From assembly GCF_014283215.1 (NCBI RefSeq), contig NZ_JACOMF010000001.1, positions 248,001 to 312,000 on the forward strand: a stretch of 64,000 bases of DNA, read 5' to 3'. The notes under the pieces are model-generated. The model was not told where the DNA came from and searched no databases. It saw nothing but the letters and a program-made list of their open reading frames with translations. Position 1 is the first letter of the stretch, and every line of letters starts with the position of its first letter. Positions 54,091-63,712 of this stretch are shown piece after piece. Origin of the DNA: Siccirubricoccus deserti (GTDB taxonomy: Bacteria; Pseudomonadota; Alphaproteobacteria; Acetobacterales; Acetobacteraceae). Both the position numbers and the translations under genes were made by a program.

Positions 54091-55966
54091 CGGCGGCGGC
54101 GACGATCTGCGCCGCGTTCAGCCCGGCCTCATCATACTGCTTCTTCGGGCTCTCATGGTCGATGAAGCAGTCCGGCAGGCACATCGGCCGCAGCTTCAGC
54201 CCGTTGTCGAGCAGCCCCTTCCAGGCGAGGTGCTGCATGACGAAGCTGCCGAAGCCGCCGACCGAGCCTTCCTCGATGGTGATCAGCACCGCATGCTCGC
54301 GCGCCAGCCGCTCGACCAGCGCGGTGTCCAGCGGCTTGGCGAAGCGGGCATCGGCGACGGTGGTGGACAGCCCACGGGCGCCAAGCTCCTCGGCCGCCTT
54401 CAGGCATTCCCGCAGCCGCGCACCATAGGAGAGGATGGCGACGGTGGTGCCTTCCTTGACGATGCGGCCGCGGCCAATCTCGAGCGGCGTGCCGCGCTTC
54501 GGCAGTTCCAGCCCGAAGCCTTCGCCGCGCGGGTAGCGGAAGGCGCTGGGCCGGTCGTCGATGGCGGCGGAGGTCGCCACCATATGCATCAGCTCCTGCT
54601 CATCGGCCGCAGCCATCAGCACCATCTTCGGCAAGCAGCCGAGATAGGCGATGTCGAAGCTGCCGGCATGGGTCGCGCCATCGGCACCGACCAGCCCGGC
54701 GCGGTCGATGGCGAAGCGCACCGGCAGGGACTGCAGCGCCACATCGTGCACCACCTGGTCATAGGCACGCTGCAGGAAGGTGGAATAGATCGCGCAGAAG
54801 GGCTTCATCCCCTCCGTCGCCATGCCGGCGGCGAAGGTGACGGCGTGCTGCTCGGCGATGCCGACATCAAAGCTGCGCTTCGGGAAGCGCTTGGCGAAGG
54901 CGTCGAGGCCAGTGCCGGAGGGCATGGCGGCGTTGATCGCCACGATGCTCTCATCCGCCTCGGCCTCGGCGATCAGCGCGTTGGAGAAGACCTTGGTGAA
55001 GCTCGGCGGGCCGGGCGGCGCCTTCACCTGCTCGCCGGTGATGACGTTGAACTTCACCACACCGTGATACTTGTCGGCGCTGGCCTCGGCCGGGGCATAG
55101 CCCTTGCCCTTCTTGGTTACCACATGCAGCAGGATCGGCCCCTGCAATTCGGTGTCGCGCAGGTTGCGCAGCACCGGCAGCAGATGGTCGAGGTCATGCC
55201 CATCGATCGGGCCGACGTAGTAGAAGCCCAGCTCCTCAAACAAGGTGCCGCCGGTCAGCAGGCCGCGGGCATATTCATCGGCACGCTTGGCGGCGCGCTC
55301 GATCGGCGCCGGGAAGTGGCGTGCCAGCTTCGCCATCATCTCGCGGATCGAGAGGAAGGGCCGGGAGGAGACGACCTTCGACAGATAGGCGCTCATCGCC
55401 CCGACCGGCGGGGCGATCGACATGTCGTTGTCGTTCAGCACGACGATCAGCCGCGACTTGTTGGCGCCGGCGTTGTTCATCGCCTCATAGGCCATGCCGG
55501 CGCTCATCGCGCCGTCGCCGATCACCGCAATGACGTTGCGTGGCTTGCCCTGCAGGTCGCTCGCCACCGCCATGCCGAGGCCGGAGGAGATGGAGGTGCT
55601 GGAATGCGCCGCGCCGAAGGGGTCGTACTCGCTCTCACTGCGGCGGGTGAAGCCGGAGAGGCCGCCGCCCTGGCGCAGCGTGCGGATGCGGTCGCGCCGC
55701 CCGGTCAGGATCTTGTGCGGATAGGCCTGGTGGCCGACGTCCCAGATGAGCCGGTCCTTCGGCGTCTCGAACACCGCATGGACCGCGACGGTCAGCTCGA
55801 CCACACCGAGCGAGGCACCGAGATGGCCGCCGGTCTGGCTGACGGCGTGGATGGTTTCCGCCCGCAGCTCATCGGCCAGTTGCTTGAGCTGCTCACCGGA
55901 GAAATTGCGCAGATCGGCCGGGACGCGCACCCGGTCGAGGAGCGGGGTGGAGGGTGGTTGGGACAT
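54041..55966 (-). CDS. dxs: 1-deoxy-D-xylulose-5-phosphate synthase
   Basis: A 641-residue ThDP transketolase-like enzyme. The ThDP motif [18 protein letters not shown] and the pyrimidine-domain [19 protein letters not shown] are present, with the early block [18 protein letters not shown] and [20 protein letters not shown]. It condenses pyruvate with glyceraldehyde 3-phosphate, the first step of the MEP isoprenoid pathway. The ATG shares a base with the ispA stop (TGATG), and tlyA overlaps its end, giving the order xseB-ispA-dxs-tlyA seen in many Alphaproteobacteria. Confidence 0.98.
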   Translation of the reverse strand: MSQPPSTPLLDRVRVPADLRNFSGEQLKQLADELRAETIHAVSQTGGHLGASLGVVELTVAVHAVFETPKDRLIWDVGHQAYPHKILTGRRDRIRTLRQGGGLSGFTRRSESEYDPFGAAHSSTSISSGLGMAVASDLQGKPRNVIAVIGDGAMSAGMAYEAMNNAGANKSRLIVVLNDNDMSIAPPVGAMSAYLSKVVSSRPFLSIREMMAKLARHFPAPIERAAKRADEYARGLLTGGTLFEELGFYYVGPIDGHDLDHLLPVLRNLRDTELQGPILLHVVTKKGKGYAPAEASADKYHGVVKFNVITGEQVKAPPGPPSFTKVFSNALIAEAEADESIVAINAAMPSGTGLDAFAKRFPKRSFDVGIAEQHAVTFAAGMATEGMKPFCAIYSTFLQRAYDQVVHDVALQSLPVRFAIDRAGLVGADGATHAGSFDIAYLGCLPKMVLMAAADEQELMHMVATSAAIDDRPSAFRYPRGEGFGLELPKRGTPLEIGRGRIVKEGTTVAILSYGARLRECLKAAEELGARGLSTTVADARFAKPLDTALVERLAREHAVLITIEEGSVGGFGSFVMQHLAWKGLLDNGLKLRPMCLPDCFIDHESPKKQYDEAGLNAAQIVAAAVAALGSDAVAHRPARA

Positions 55967-56871
55967 CAGCTCCTCCGCTCGATCACGAAATCGGCCAACA
56001 TACGCAAGAGGTCGGCCCGTTCACCGAAACCGTCAAGGTGCGCCCTGGCCTGGGTCACCAGTCGCTCCGCCTGGAGCCGGGCGCGGTCGAGGCCAAGCAG
56101 CCCGACCAGCGTGGCCTTGCCCGCCACGGCATCCTTGCCGGTGCGCTTGCCGGTTTCCTCGGTGCTTGCAGTGGCGTCAAGAATATCGTCGGCAATCTGG
56201 AATGCGGCGCCGAGGTCGCGACCATAGGCCAGCAGCGCATGCCGCTGCGCCAGCGGCGCCTTGCCCAACACGGCGCCCGCCTCGGCGGAGAATTCGATCA
56301 GTTTGCCGGTCTTCAGGGTCTGCAGCCGGCCGACCGCCGGCTCATCCAGTGGCACCCCGGCAGCTTCCGCCAGCATGTCGAGCATCTGCCCGCCGCACAT
56401 GCCGCGCGGCCCGGCGGCCTTTGACAGGCAGCGCACCAGTTCCGTCCGTACGGCCGGGTCGCTGTGGGTGTCCTCCTCCGCCAGCACGGTGAAGGCATGG
56501 GTCTGCAGCGCATCGCCGGCGAGGATCGCGGTCGCCTCGTCGAAGGCCCTGTGCACCGTCGGCTTGCCGCGACGGAGGTCGTCGTTGTCCATCGCCGGCA
56601 GGTCGTCGTGCACCAGGGAATAGGCGTGCACCATCTCGATGGCGCTGGCGACCCGCAGCGCGGCGCTGCGGGAGACGCCGAATTGCCGCGCCCCTTCCAG
56701 CACCAGGAAGCCGCGCAGCCGCTTGCCGCCACCGATGGCGGCGTAGCGCATGGCCGCGAAAAGCGGCGCCTCAGGGCCTTCCTCGGCCGGCAGCAGGAGG
56801 TCGAGCGCCTGGTCGATTTCGGCCGCGGCGGCCGCCATGGCGCCCTGCAGGCTCGGCGCTGTCGTGGTCAT
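55966..56871 (-). CDS. ispA: Farnesyl diphosphate synthase (polyprenyl synthetase)
   Basis: A 301-residue all-helical prenyltransferase, started at ATG 56871 ([13 protein letters not shown]). The first aspartate-rich motif is [20 protein letters not shown] and the second is [25 protein letters not shown] and [13 protein letters not shown] are typical. It makes geranyl then farnesyl diphosphate from DMAPP and IPP. Placed between xseB and dxs in the isoprenoid operon, with 34 bp to xseB and a one-base overlap with dxs. Confidence 0.95.
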   Translation of the reverse strand: MTTTAPSLQGAMAAAAAEIDQALDLLLPAEEGPEAPLFAAMRYAAIGGGKRLRGFLVLEGARQFGVSRSAALRVASAIEMVHAYSLVHDDLPAMDNDDLRRGKPTVHRAFDEATAILAGDALQTHAFTVLAEEDTHSDPAVRTELVRCLSKAAGPRGMCGGQMLDMLAEAAGVPLDEPAVGRLQTLKTGKLIEFSAEAGAVLGKAPLAQRHALLAYGRDLGAAFQIADDILDATASTEETGKRTGKDAVAGKATLVGLLGLDRARLQAERLVTQARAHLDGFGERADLLRMLADFVIERRS

Positions 56872-56905
56872 GCCCATCCCCTCGGCCTCATCCGATTGAC
56901 GGGCC

Positions 56906-57157
56906 TCATTCCACATCGCGCAAGGTCGGGCCGCCCGGCGCGTCGACCACCGCCTGCACCTTCGCCTCCGCCTCCGCCAGCTTGCGCTCGCAATGGCGGC
57001 GCAGGGCGTCGCCACGGGCATAGCTGTCGATGGCCTCAGCAAGGCTGCCCCTGCCGCCCTCCAGCGACTTCACGATCTCCTCCAGCTCGGCGAGCGCATC
57101 CTCGAAGGATTTCGCTGCGATGTCGTCGCCGGCGGGCCGGTCCTGCGCCTCACCCAT
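56906..57157 (-). CDS. xseB: Exodeoxyribonuclease VII small subunit
   Basis: An 83-residue protein, started at ATG 57157 (MGEAQDRPAG). The XseB signature is clear: KSFEDALAELEEIVKSLEGGRGSLAEAIDSYARGDALRRHCERKLAEAEAKVQAV. It assembles with XseA into the single-strand nuclease Exo VII. Its position at the head of ispA-dxs matches the enterobacterial and alphaproteobacterial order. The 170 bp upstream, before the convergent-free gap to the acyl-CoA dehydrogenase, should hold the operon promoter. Confidence 0.95.
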   Translation of the reverse strand: MGEAQDRPAGDDIAAKSFEDALAELEEIVKSLEGGRGSLAEAIDSYARGDALRRHCERKLAEAEAKVQAVVDAPGGPTLRDVE

Positions 57158-57326
57158 TCGGGTCTCCGTCCTCGAACGGCCTTCATACAGCCGAAGCGCC
57201 CGGGGCAAAACCGGCCCGCTACGCTGCGCCGCGCAGGAGCCGGGACAGGAAGCGGAAGCGTTGCCCTGCGGCGACACAGGCTGTGGCCGGTCTCCCGACC
57301 TGATCACCCTGAGCCGGCGACCCGGC

Positions 57327-58316
57327 TCAGAGCGCCCAGGCCTCCTCCAGCCGCCCGGCCAGGGCGGCGCGGGCCGCCACCGCATCCAGCGCCGCCGCCG
57401 CCTCCTTCGCCCGCCGTAGCTGGCGGTGCAGGCCGAGATCCCAGGTGAAGCCCATGCCGCCATGCAGCTGGATGGCACTCTCGATGACCGCCGGGGCGGC
57501 CTCGGCGCAGGTGGCACGGGCGACCAGCCGGGGGACGGATTCCCCCTGCGGGTCCTGCCCGGCCAGGGCCAGGGCGTGCTCCAGCGCGTGCCGGGCGCCT
57601 TCCAGCGCGATCTTCTGCCGGGCCAGGGAGAAGCGCAGCCCCTGCATGGTGACAAGCGGCCGGCCGAACTGCCGCCGCCCGGTCAGGTGCTCGATGGCCC
57701 GGTCCATGCAGTGCCCGGCCGCGCCCAGCGCGCCGGCGGCGCGCAGCAGCAGCGCATCGGCCCGGAGTGTCGCCCAGGCGGCGGCGGGGATGGTGGCGGC
57801 CGGAGTCGCGCCGGACACGCTCACCCGCGCCGCCGGGCGTTCCAGGTCGAATCCCGGATCCTCCGCCACCGTCACCCCCGGCGCATCCAGCGCCAGCAGC
57901 ACCGCGCCCTCGCCGAGCGGCGCCAGCAGCCATCGCGCCGCCGTCCCGAGCGGCGCCCGGCCGACCACGCCGGAGACGCCCGGCGAAAGGCTGCCGGCCC
58001 CGGCGATGGTCAGCACCGCCTCCCCCGCGACCAGCGCCGCGGCCAGATCCGGCTGGGTCTCGGCCAGCAGCCGGGCGGCGAGCAGGGTCTCGACCAGCGG
58101 GAAGGCCAGCAGCCCGGCCTCCGCCACTTCCACCACCGGCGCCACCGCCGAGAGCGGCAGGCCAAGCCCGCCCACCGCCTCCGGCGCCAGCACGCCGAGC
58201 AGCCCGGCCTCGCCCAGACGGGCCGCCACCGACGCGGTGTCGAGGCCGTCGCATTCGGCGACGACGCGCTGCGCGGTGCGGGCGATCTCCGCCGCGATAT
58301 CCGAATGCTCGCTCAT
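57327..58316 (-). CDS. Acyl-CoA dehydrogenase, short subunit of a two-gene pair
   Basis: A 329-residue acyl-CoA dehydrogenase relative, started at ATG 58316, which overlaps the stop of the 397-residue gene by 4 bp. It has a shortened N-terminus and middle domain and keeps the helical C-domain (GHCMDRAIEHLTGRRQFGRPLVTMQGLRFSLA, ESAIQLHGGMGFTWDLGLHRQLRRAKE). It lacks the CxxEPxAGSD loop that contacts FAD in normal family members. Pairs of a long and a short dehydrogenase gene that form a mixed tetramer are known for steroid and bile-acid side-chain enzymes, and this pair fits that pattern. Confidence 0.88.
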   Translation of the reverse strand: MSEHSDIAAEIARTAQRVVAECDGLDTASVAARLGEAGLLGVLAPEAVGGLGLPLSAVAPVVEVAEAGLLAFPLVETLLAARLLAETQPDLAAALVAGEAVLTIAGAGSLSPGVSGVVGRAPLGTAARWLLAPLGEGAVLLALDAPGVTVAEDPGFDLERPAARVSVSGATPAATIPAAAWATLRADALLLRAAGALGAAGHCMDRAIEHLTGRRQFGRPLVTMQGLRFSLARQKIALEGARHALEHALALAGQDPQGESVPRLVARATCAEAAPAVIESAIQLHGGMGFTWDLGLHRQLRRAKEAAAALDAVAARAALAGRLEEAWAL

Positions 58317-59506
58317 CGCGCCTCTCCCCGCGGCAGCTTCAGGATCCGATCGGCGATGATGCCGAGCTGGATTTCGGTGGTGCCGGCATAGATGGTCTGC
58401 GCCCGGGACTGGAGATAGGCCTTGCGGAACCGCCGTTGCGCCGCTTCCACCTCGGGCGAGGCCGGATAGGGCGCCTGTTCCAGCAGCTCCACCGCCAGGG
58501 CGGCAAAGCGCTGGTGCGCCTCGCTCCAATGCTGCTTCGAGAGGCTGCCGTGGCCGCCGATGCTGCCGCCGCCGACCAGCACCTCCACGGTCTGCTCGAC
58601 CAGCCGCTTCAGCACCTCGATGTCCACCTGCACCTGGGCGATGCGCTGGCGGATGCTGCTGTCCTCCAGCAACCGGGCCAGCGCCGGATCGGCGCGGCAG
58701 GTGGTGACGAGATGGCGCAGCTGCTCCTCGAATCGCCAGCCGCGGTACATGCGGTTGGTGCCGCGCTCCACCTCCAGCACCCTGACCGCCGCGGCCCAGC
58801 CCTTCGCCGGCTCGCCGAGCGCATCCTCGGGCTCGACCAGGGCATTGTCGAAGAACACCTCGCAATATTCGGCGTCGCCGGTGATCTGGCGCAGCGGCCG
58901 CACCGTGACGCCGGGCTGGTCCAGCTTCAGCGCAAACAGCGAGAGGCCCTTGTGGCGCTCCTCCATGGTCCCGGTGCGGGCCAGCAGCAGGCAGCGCTGG
59001 GCACGGTGCGCGCCGCTGGTCCAGACCTTCTGGCCGTTGATCCGCCAGGCGGCGCCGTCCCGTGTCGCGCGGGTGCGGAGCCCGGCGAGGTCGGAGCCGG
59101 CCTCGGGCTCGGAGAAGCCTTGGCACCAGATTTCCCGCATCTCGAGGATCGCCGGCAGGTAGCGGCGCTTCTGCTCCTCGGTGGCGATCGCCAGGATGAT
59201 CGGCCCGGCCAGCTCCTTGCCGATGGAGTTCTGGCTTTCCGGCATTGGCAGCCGGCCGATCTCCTGGTTGCTGATCAGGTGCTCGCGCAGCGTCAGCCCA
59301 TGGCCGCCATAGTCGCGCGGCCAGGCGATGCCCCAGAATCCCTCGCGGTGCAGGGTCGCTTCCCACGCCTTGGCTTCATCCAGCGAGGGCGGCCGGTAGT
59401 CCACCGCATCGGCCCGCCAGTGCGGCGGCAGGTTCTCGGCAAGCCAGGCACGTTGCCGGGCACGATAGGCCACGGCGTCGATCGCCGGTGTGGCGGCTGC
59501 GCTCAT
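58313..59506 (-). CDS. Acyl-CoA dehydrogenase, long subunit of a two-gene pair
   Basis: A 397-residue acyl-CoA dehydrogenase with the FAD-contact signature CQGFSEPEAGSDLAGL, WRINGQKVWTSGAH, and the C-terminal YAGTTEIQLGIIADRILKLPRGEAR. The N-terminal PRDYGGHGLTLREHLISNQEIGR is typical of the group acting on branched or ring-bearing acyl-CoAs. It is first in a two-gene unit and overlaps the short subunit by 4 bp. The substrate is unknown; the nearby Bug and MFS genes are divergent and may share the catabolic theme. Confidence 0.93.
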   Translation of the reverse strand: MSAAATPAIDAVAYRARQRAWLAENLPPHWRADAVDYRPPSLDEAKAWEATLHREGFWGIAWPRDYGGHGLTLREHLISNQEIGRLPMPESQNSIGKELAGPIILAIATEEQKRRYLPAILEMREIWCQGFSEPEAGSDLAGLRTRATRDGAAWRINGQKVWTSGAHRAQRCLLLARTGTMEERHKGLSLFALKLDQPGVTVRPLRQITGDAEYCEVFFDNALVEPEDALGEPAKGWAAAVRVLEVERGTNRMYRGWRFEEQLRHLVTTCRADPALARLLEDSSIRQRIAQVQVDIEVLKRLVEQTVEVLVGGGSIGGHGSLSKQHWSEAHQRFAALAVELLEQAPYPASPEVEAAQRRFRKAYLQSRAQTIYAGTTEIQLGIIADRILKLPRGEAR

Positions 59507-59623
59507 GCGCGGTCTCCTCCCACGGGCGATGGCCCGCTCGGTTCGGACGGCAGTCTCCGGCAGCGGCGTGGATTGATCAACCCGGGCAGGAGGCCGGGCC
59601 CATGCCGAAAATCTTTGGCCTCG

Positions 59624-59670
59624 GAACGGTTACATTGCATCGGCCGTTCCCGGCCGGGATGAAACCGTTC
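59624..59670 (-). repeat. AGAGCGG-type palindromic repeat, divergent copy
   Basis: On the minus strand it reads from GAACGGTTTCATCCCGG to TGTAACCGTTC, with perfect 8-bp outer arms GAACGGTT / AACCGTTC. The 5' part follows the AGAnCGGnTTCA pattern of the other copies; the interior differs. It lies before the Bug gene at 59708. Confidence 0.55.
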
Positions 59671-59707
59671 TAGCCTCCGCACAACAAGAAAATGAGGGAC
59701 CACGTCC

Positions 59708-60661
59708 ATGTTCCGCCGCACCCTGCTTGCCGGCCTCGCCCTGCCGGCCTTCGCCCGCGCCCAGGCCGATTACCCGAGCCGGCCCGTCCGCATGATCGTG
59801 CCCTTCGCCGCCGGCGGCTCCGCCGATGTCGTCGCGCGCATCACCGCCCTCGGCATGCAGGAGGCGTTGGGCCAGCCCGTGGTGGTGGAGAACCGCGGCG
59901 GATCGGGCGGGGTCATCGGCTCGGAGGCGGCGCTGGCGGCGGCGCCGGACGGCTACACCTTCGTCTTCCATACCTTGTCCTCGGCGGTGCTGAACGCCGG
60001 GCTCTACCGCAACCTCTCCTTCGACGTGCGCCGCGCCTTCGCACCATTGGCGCTGATCGGCACCTTGCCAAACATCATCATGGTCAATCCGCGCGTGCCG
60101 GCTGGCAGCCTGCCGGAGCTGATCGCGCTGATGAAGTCGCGACCGGGGCGGATCACCTACGCCTCTTCCGGCGCCGGCACCATCACCCATCTGTCGGCGC
60201 AGCTGCTGGCGACCATGGCGGGCGCCGAGGCAACGCATGTGCCCTATCGCGGCTCCGGCCCGGCCTTCGCCGACCTGCTGGCCGGCACGGTGGACATGAT
60301 GGTCGACACCATGGCAAGCGTGATCCCCGCGGTGCGCAGCGGCCAGGTGCGCGCGCTTGCCGTCACCACCCTGGAACGCAGCCCGGCGCTGCCGGAGGTG
60401 CCGACGGCGCAGGAAGCCGGGCTGCCTGGCTACGAGACCTATAACTGGCACGCGGTCTTCGCCCCTGCGGCAATGCCGGCCCCGCTCAGGGCACGGCTGG
60501 AAGCCGCCGGCATCGCCGCGGTGCGCAGCGGCGCGGCGCGGCTGACAGCGGCCGGGGTGGAGCCGCGCGGCGACGGCGCGGCGGCGCTCGCCGCATTCTG
60601 GGACAAGCAATTCGCGCTGTGGATCCCGATCATCCGCGCATCCGGTGCAACGGCGGACTGA
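59708..60661 (+). CDS. Bug/TctC-family solute-binding protein
   Basis: A 317-residue periplasmic binding protein: signal region FRRTLLAGLALPAFARAQA, mature start YPSRPVRMIVPFAAGGSADVVARI, VVENRGGSGGVIGSEAALAA, SSGAGTITHLSAQLL and HVPYRGSGPAFADLL. It is the third intact member in the window. It sits 125 bp before the aromatic-acid-type MFS gene on the same strand and may be induced with it. The ligand is likely a carboxylate but cannot be named. Confidence 0.93.
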   Translation: MFRRTLLAGLALPAFARAQADYPSRPVRMIVPFAAGGSADVVARITALGMQEALGQPVVVENRGGSGGVIGSEAALAAAPDGYTFVFHTLSSAVLNAGLYRNLSFDVRRAFAPLALIGTLPNIIMVNPRVPAGSLPELIALMKSRPGRITYASSGAGTITHLSAQLLATMAGAEATHVPYRGSGPAFADLLAGTVDMMVDTMASVIPAVRSGQVRALAVTTLERSPALPEVPTAQEAGLPGYETYNWHAVFAPAAMPAPLRARLEAAGIAAVRSGAARLTAAGVEPRGDGAAALAAFWDKQFALWIPIIRASGATAD

Positions 60662-60785
60662 CACAAAATCGATTGCACGACACCCGCACGGGTTGCAGCA
60701 TCCCTCGGCGAGGTCGGACCAACCGCCCGCCATCCACCGCGCACGTCCTGGCGATGCGCTCCGGAACCAGAGGGGAGATTCGTCC

Positions 60786-62198
60786 ATGAGCTCATCGGCA
60801 CTCGGCGCGTCCACTGCTCCACCTGCGCCCGACACTGCCGCGCCGCCGTTGATAGCCGGCGGCCCGCTGGAAGCGCGGCACATGCGCTCCGCCGCCTATC
60901 GCAACGCCGCACAGCAGGAGAAGCTGACCAGCACGCATTGGCACATCGCCTGGGCCAATGGCCTCGGCTGGGGCTTCGACGGCATGGATGGCGCGATCTT
61001 CGCGCTGGTCGCGCCAATGGTGATCATGGAGTTCGGCGTCAGCCTGCCGGAGTACCGCACCGGCGTGCAGATCGCGATGCTGGTTGGCATCATCGGCCTC
61101 TATCTCTGGCCCTGGCTCGCGGACCGTTTCGGCCGTCGCAACCTGCTGGCGATCAACATCGCGATGTTCTCGCTGATGATGCCGCTGGTGGCGCTGGCGC
61201 CGAGCTGGGGCTTCTTCGTCGCCGCCTATGCCATCGTGCGCTTCGCGCTGAACGGCGAATGGGCGATCGGCTCCATGCTGGTGGCGGAGACCTGGCCGGC
61301 GCGGCTGCGCGGGGTGATCGTCTGCGCCGACCGCTCCGCCTGGGGCGTCGGCGCGGCGCTGGCCGGCACCATCACCGCCGTGGTCGCGGCGCAATGGGGC
61401 TGGCGCGCCGCCTTCGTGCTGCCCGCGGTGGTGGCGCTGCTGGCGGTCTATGTCCGGCTGCTCTGCCCGGAATCGCCCTATTGGGTGCGGACCATGGACC
61501 GCAAGCAGCGGATCAAGGACGAACTCGCCGCCGGCCGGATGATCTCCGAGGATGACCGGCGCTGGATCGACAAGGCGGGCAAGGTCGGCGTCCGGCAGCT
61601 GTTCCTGCCGGACATGCGCCGCAACACCCTGCTTGCGACCTTCGTCGCCACCACCAACCTGATCGCCTTCTCCACCGTCGGCCTCTGGATGCCGCTGTTC
61701 CTGAAGGAGGCGCATGGCTGGTCGGCGGCGGAATACGGCAGCTTCTACGTCGCCTGGGGGCTGATCGGCGTGGTTGGCATCGCCGGCGCCGGCTGGATCA
61801 TCGACAGATTCGGCCGCCGCCTCGGCTTCGTGCTGATGCTGGCCGAGGGCGCGTTGTTCCTGACGCTCTGGACCTATACCCAGAGCAACACCCTGCTCTG
61901 GGTCTACGGCCTGCTCTGGAGCATCGGCTTCCTCGGCGTCTGGGGCCCGGCGACAACCTACACCACGGAGATGTACCCGACGCGCGTCCGGGGTGTCGGC
62001 AACGGCTTCTCCTGGGCCGTGGCCTTCTTCATCGGCTATGTGCTGTGGCCCTTCGTCTCGGTCTGGATCCGCGAGGCGACCGGGTCGTTCCAGATCGCCT
62101 TCCTGCTGATCCCGGTGGTGATGCTGGGCCAGGCGGCGGTGGTGTGGTGGTACAGCCCGGAGAATGCCGGCAAGGACCTCGACCGCATCCATGTCTGA
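60786..62198 (+). CDS. MFS transporter, organic/aromatic acid type
   Basis: A 470-residue twelve-helix major-facilitator protein, started at ATG 60786. The loop 2-3 motif is WLADRFGRRNLLAINIAMF and helix 1 contains WANGLGWGFDGMDGAIFALV, with an acidic D in helix 1 (GFDGMD) like proton symporters for aromatic acids, shikimate or sialic acid. A second motif WIIDRFGRRLGFV follows in the C-half, and TTYTTEMYPTRVRGVGNGF is typical of the sugar/acid symporter branch. It probably imports a carboxylate. A hairpin terminator follows. Confidence 0.9.
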   Translation: MSSSALGASTAPPAPDTAAPPLIAGGPLEARHMRSAAYRNAAQQEKLTSTHWHIAWANGLGWGFDGMDGAIFALVAPMVIMEFGVSLPEYRTGVQIAMLVGIIGLYLWPWLADRFGRRNLLAINIAMFSLMMPLVALAPSWGFFVAAYAIVRFALNGEWAIGSMLVAETWPARLRGVIVCADRSAWGVGAALAGTITAVVAAQWGWRAAFVLPAVVALLAVYVRLLCPESPYWVRTMDRKQRIKDELAAGRMISEDDRRWIDKAGKVGVRQLFLPDMRRNTLLATFVATTNLIAFSTVGLWMPLFLKEAHGWSAAEYGSFYVAWGLIGVVGIAGAGWIIDRFGRRLGFVLMLAEGALFLTLWTYTQSNTLLWVYGLLWSIGFLGVWGPATTYTTEMYPTRVRGVGNGFSWAVAFFIGYVLWPFVSVWIREATGSFQIAFLLIPVVMLGQAAVVWWYSPENAGKDLDRIHV

Positions 62199-62203
62199 GA
62201 ATT

Positions 62204-62234
62204 CCCCGCAGGACCGCTGCGCGGTTCTGCGGGG
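62204..62234 (+). terminator. Terminator after the MFS gene
   Basis: CCCCGCAGGACC, loop GCTGCGC, GGTTCTGCGGGG, with one G-U pair, starting 6 bp after the stop. There is no T-run. Confidence 0.65.
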
Positions 62235-62271
62235 GCCCCGGATCGTCGCTTCCAACCGGCGCTTCGGCATG

Positions 62272-62296
62272 CCTTCCGCGGCAAGGCCGCGGAAGG
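62272..62296 (-). terminator. Terminator candidate for the convergent amidohydrolase gene
   Basis: CCTTCCGCGG, loop CAAGG, CCGCGGAAGG, a perfect 10-bp stem extended by GCAT/ATGC with a bulge. It lies between the convergent MFS and amidohydrolase genes, 54 bp beyond the latter's stop. Confidence 0.55.
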
Positions 62297-62349
62297 ATGC
62301 TTCCTGCAGGCGCGGCGGCGGGCCGGTGATCCGCCGCCGTCCGCCGCGC

Positions 62350-63417
62350 TCAGAGTCCCAGCAACCGCTTCGCATTGCCGCCGGCGAGCGCTGCGCGGGT
62401 CGCCTCGTCGAAGCTCTCGACCGAGCAGATGTGGCCGATCGGGTCGCTGTCGGCCATGTCGAAGGGGAAATCGGTGCCCATCAGGATGCGCTCGGCGCCA
62501 TACACCTTCACCAGATATTCCAGCTGGTGCGGGGTGAAGACGATGGTGTCGAAATAGAGCTTCCGCAGATAATGCGTCGGCGGTTTCGGCAGGTTGCCGC
62601 GGCTGTCGGACCGCGCGCCCCAGGCGTGGTCGATCCGCCCGGAATAGGCCGGCAGGTAGCCGCCGCCGTGCACCGCCAGGATCTTGAGGCTGGGGTGCCG
62701 TTCGAGCACCCCGTCGAAGATCAGGTGGTGCAGCGCGACGGTGGTATCCAGCGGATTGCCGATGACGTTGTTGAAGTAGTGCTCGCGGAACCGCTGGCCT
62801 TCGGTGAAGCCGTTCGGATGGATCATCACCAGCGCGCCGAGCCGTTCCGCCGTCGCCCAGAAGGCCGCGAAGGCGGGGTCGGAAAGCTCGCGGCCGGCGA
62901 CATTGGTCAGCACCTGCACGCCCTTGAAGCCGAGCGGCCCCATGCAGCGCTCCAGCTCCCGCACCGCCTCCCCGGCCTCCTGCATCGGCACGGTGCCGAG
63001 GCCGAGGAAGCGGTCAGGCCGCACCGCGCAGAAGGCGGCGATGCCATCGTTCACCATGCGGTTGGCCACCACCGCATGCTCCGGCGCGACGGTGTAGTAG
63101 CTCTGCCCCGGCGCCGGGGCACAGAGCTGCATATCGATGCCCATCGCATCCAGCTCGGCCAGCCGCGGCCCATGCCGGGTGCCGACGGTCCGGCGGTCGG
63201 CATCCTGCTTGCGGTTCAGCGCCTGGGTCGCCGGGGTGGCGAAGCGGCCGAGCGGAACGGTGGCCGGGTCGAGGTGCGGCGCCACATAGGCGCCTGCCTC
63301 CGGTACGAAGACATGGGCATGGATGTCGATGGTGGTGCTCGTCGGGCGCGTCTCGCGCCCCGGCCTGCCATGGGCGCGGGCAACGGTGGCGCCGTAGTGG
63401 TTGGTCTCTTCGGGCAT
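62350..63417 (-). CDS. ACMSD-type amidohydrolase/decarboxylase
   Basis: A 355-residue TIM-barrel metal enzyme of the amidohydrolase_2 group. H33-x-H35 (DIHAHVFVP) starts the metal site; MIHPNG, VHGGGYLPAYSGRIDH and GTDFPFDM supply the later His and Asp ligands. Relatives are zinc or manganese decarboxylases of 2-amino-3-carboxymuconate semialdehyde, gamma-resorcylate or 5-carboxyvanillate, and lactone hydrolases. With a proton-acid symporter and a Bug protein next door, an aromatic acid role is reasonable but unproven. Confidence 0.9.
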   Translation of the reverse strand: MPEETNHYGATVARAHGRPGRETRPTSTTIDIHAHVFVPEAGAYVAPHLDPATVPLGRFATPATQALNRKQDADRRTVGTRHGPRLAELDAMGIDMQLCAPAPGQSYYTVAPEHAVVANRMVNDGIAAFCAVRPDRFLGLGTVPMQEAGEAVRELERCMGPLGFKGVQVLTNVAGRELSDPAFAAFWATAERLGALVMIHPNGFTEGQRFREHYFNNVIGNPLDTTVALHHLIFDGVLERHPSLKILAVHGGGYLPAYSGRIDHAWGARSDSRGNLPKPPTHYLRKLYFDTIVFTPHQLEYLVKVYGAERILMGTDFPFDMADSDPIGHICSVESFDEATRAALAGGNAKRLLGL

Positions 63418-63712
63418 GCCTGCTCACTCCGTTGTCGCCGTGACGCTGCTCCGGCGGCACAGGCGCGACCATCGCCACCGTGCCGCGGTGCCGCCGCCGT
63501 CCGCCCGGTCCGGGGCGCGGCGGCGCAGCAGGGCAGCGTCGCGCCGAACCGCGATGCCGGCAATGCGGCCCCCGCGCCTGCCGAGCATGAACTCCGCTTG
63601 CGAACCGCAAGGACAGGACACTAGCCTGCCTGCGGTCCAGGAAAGGGTTGCCCATGGCACGCATCGGCATCGCCGGACGTCCGGCCCTCTCCTGTGGCAA
63701 AGGACCGGGGCG

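Noticed and set aside
53753-56227. An 824-codon plus-strand frame opposite dxs and ispA
   Set aside because: Shadow of two unmistakable enzyme genes; no ribosome site or family motif.
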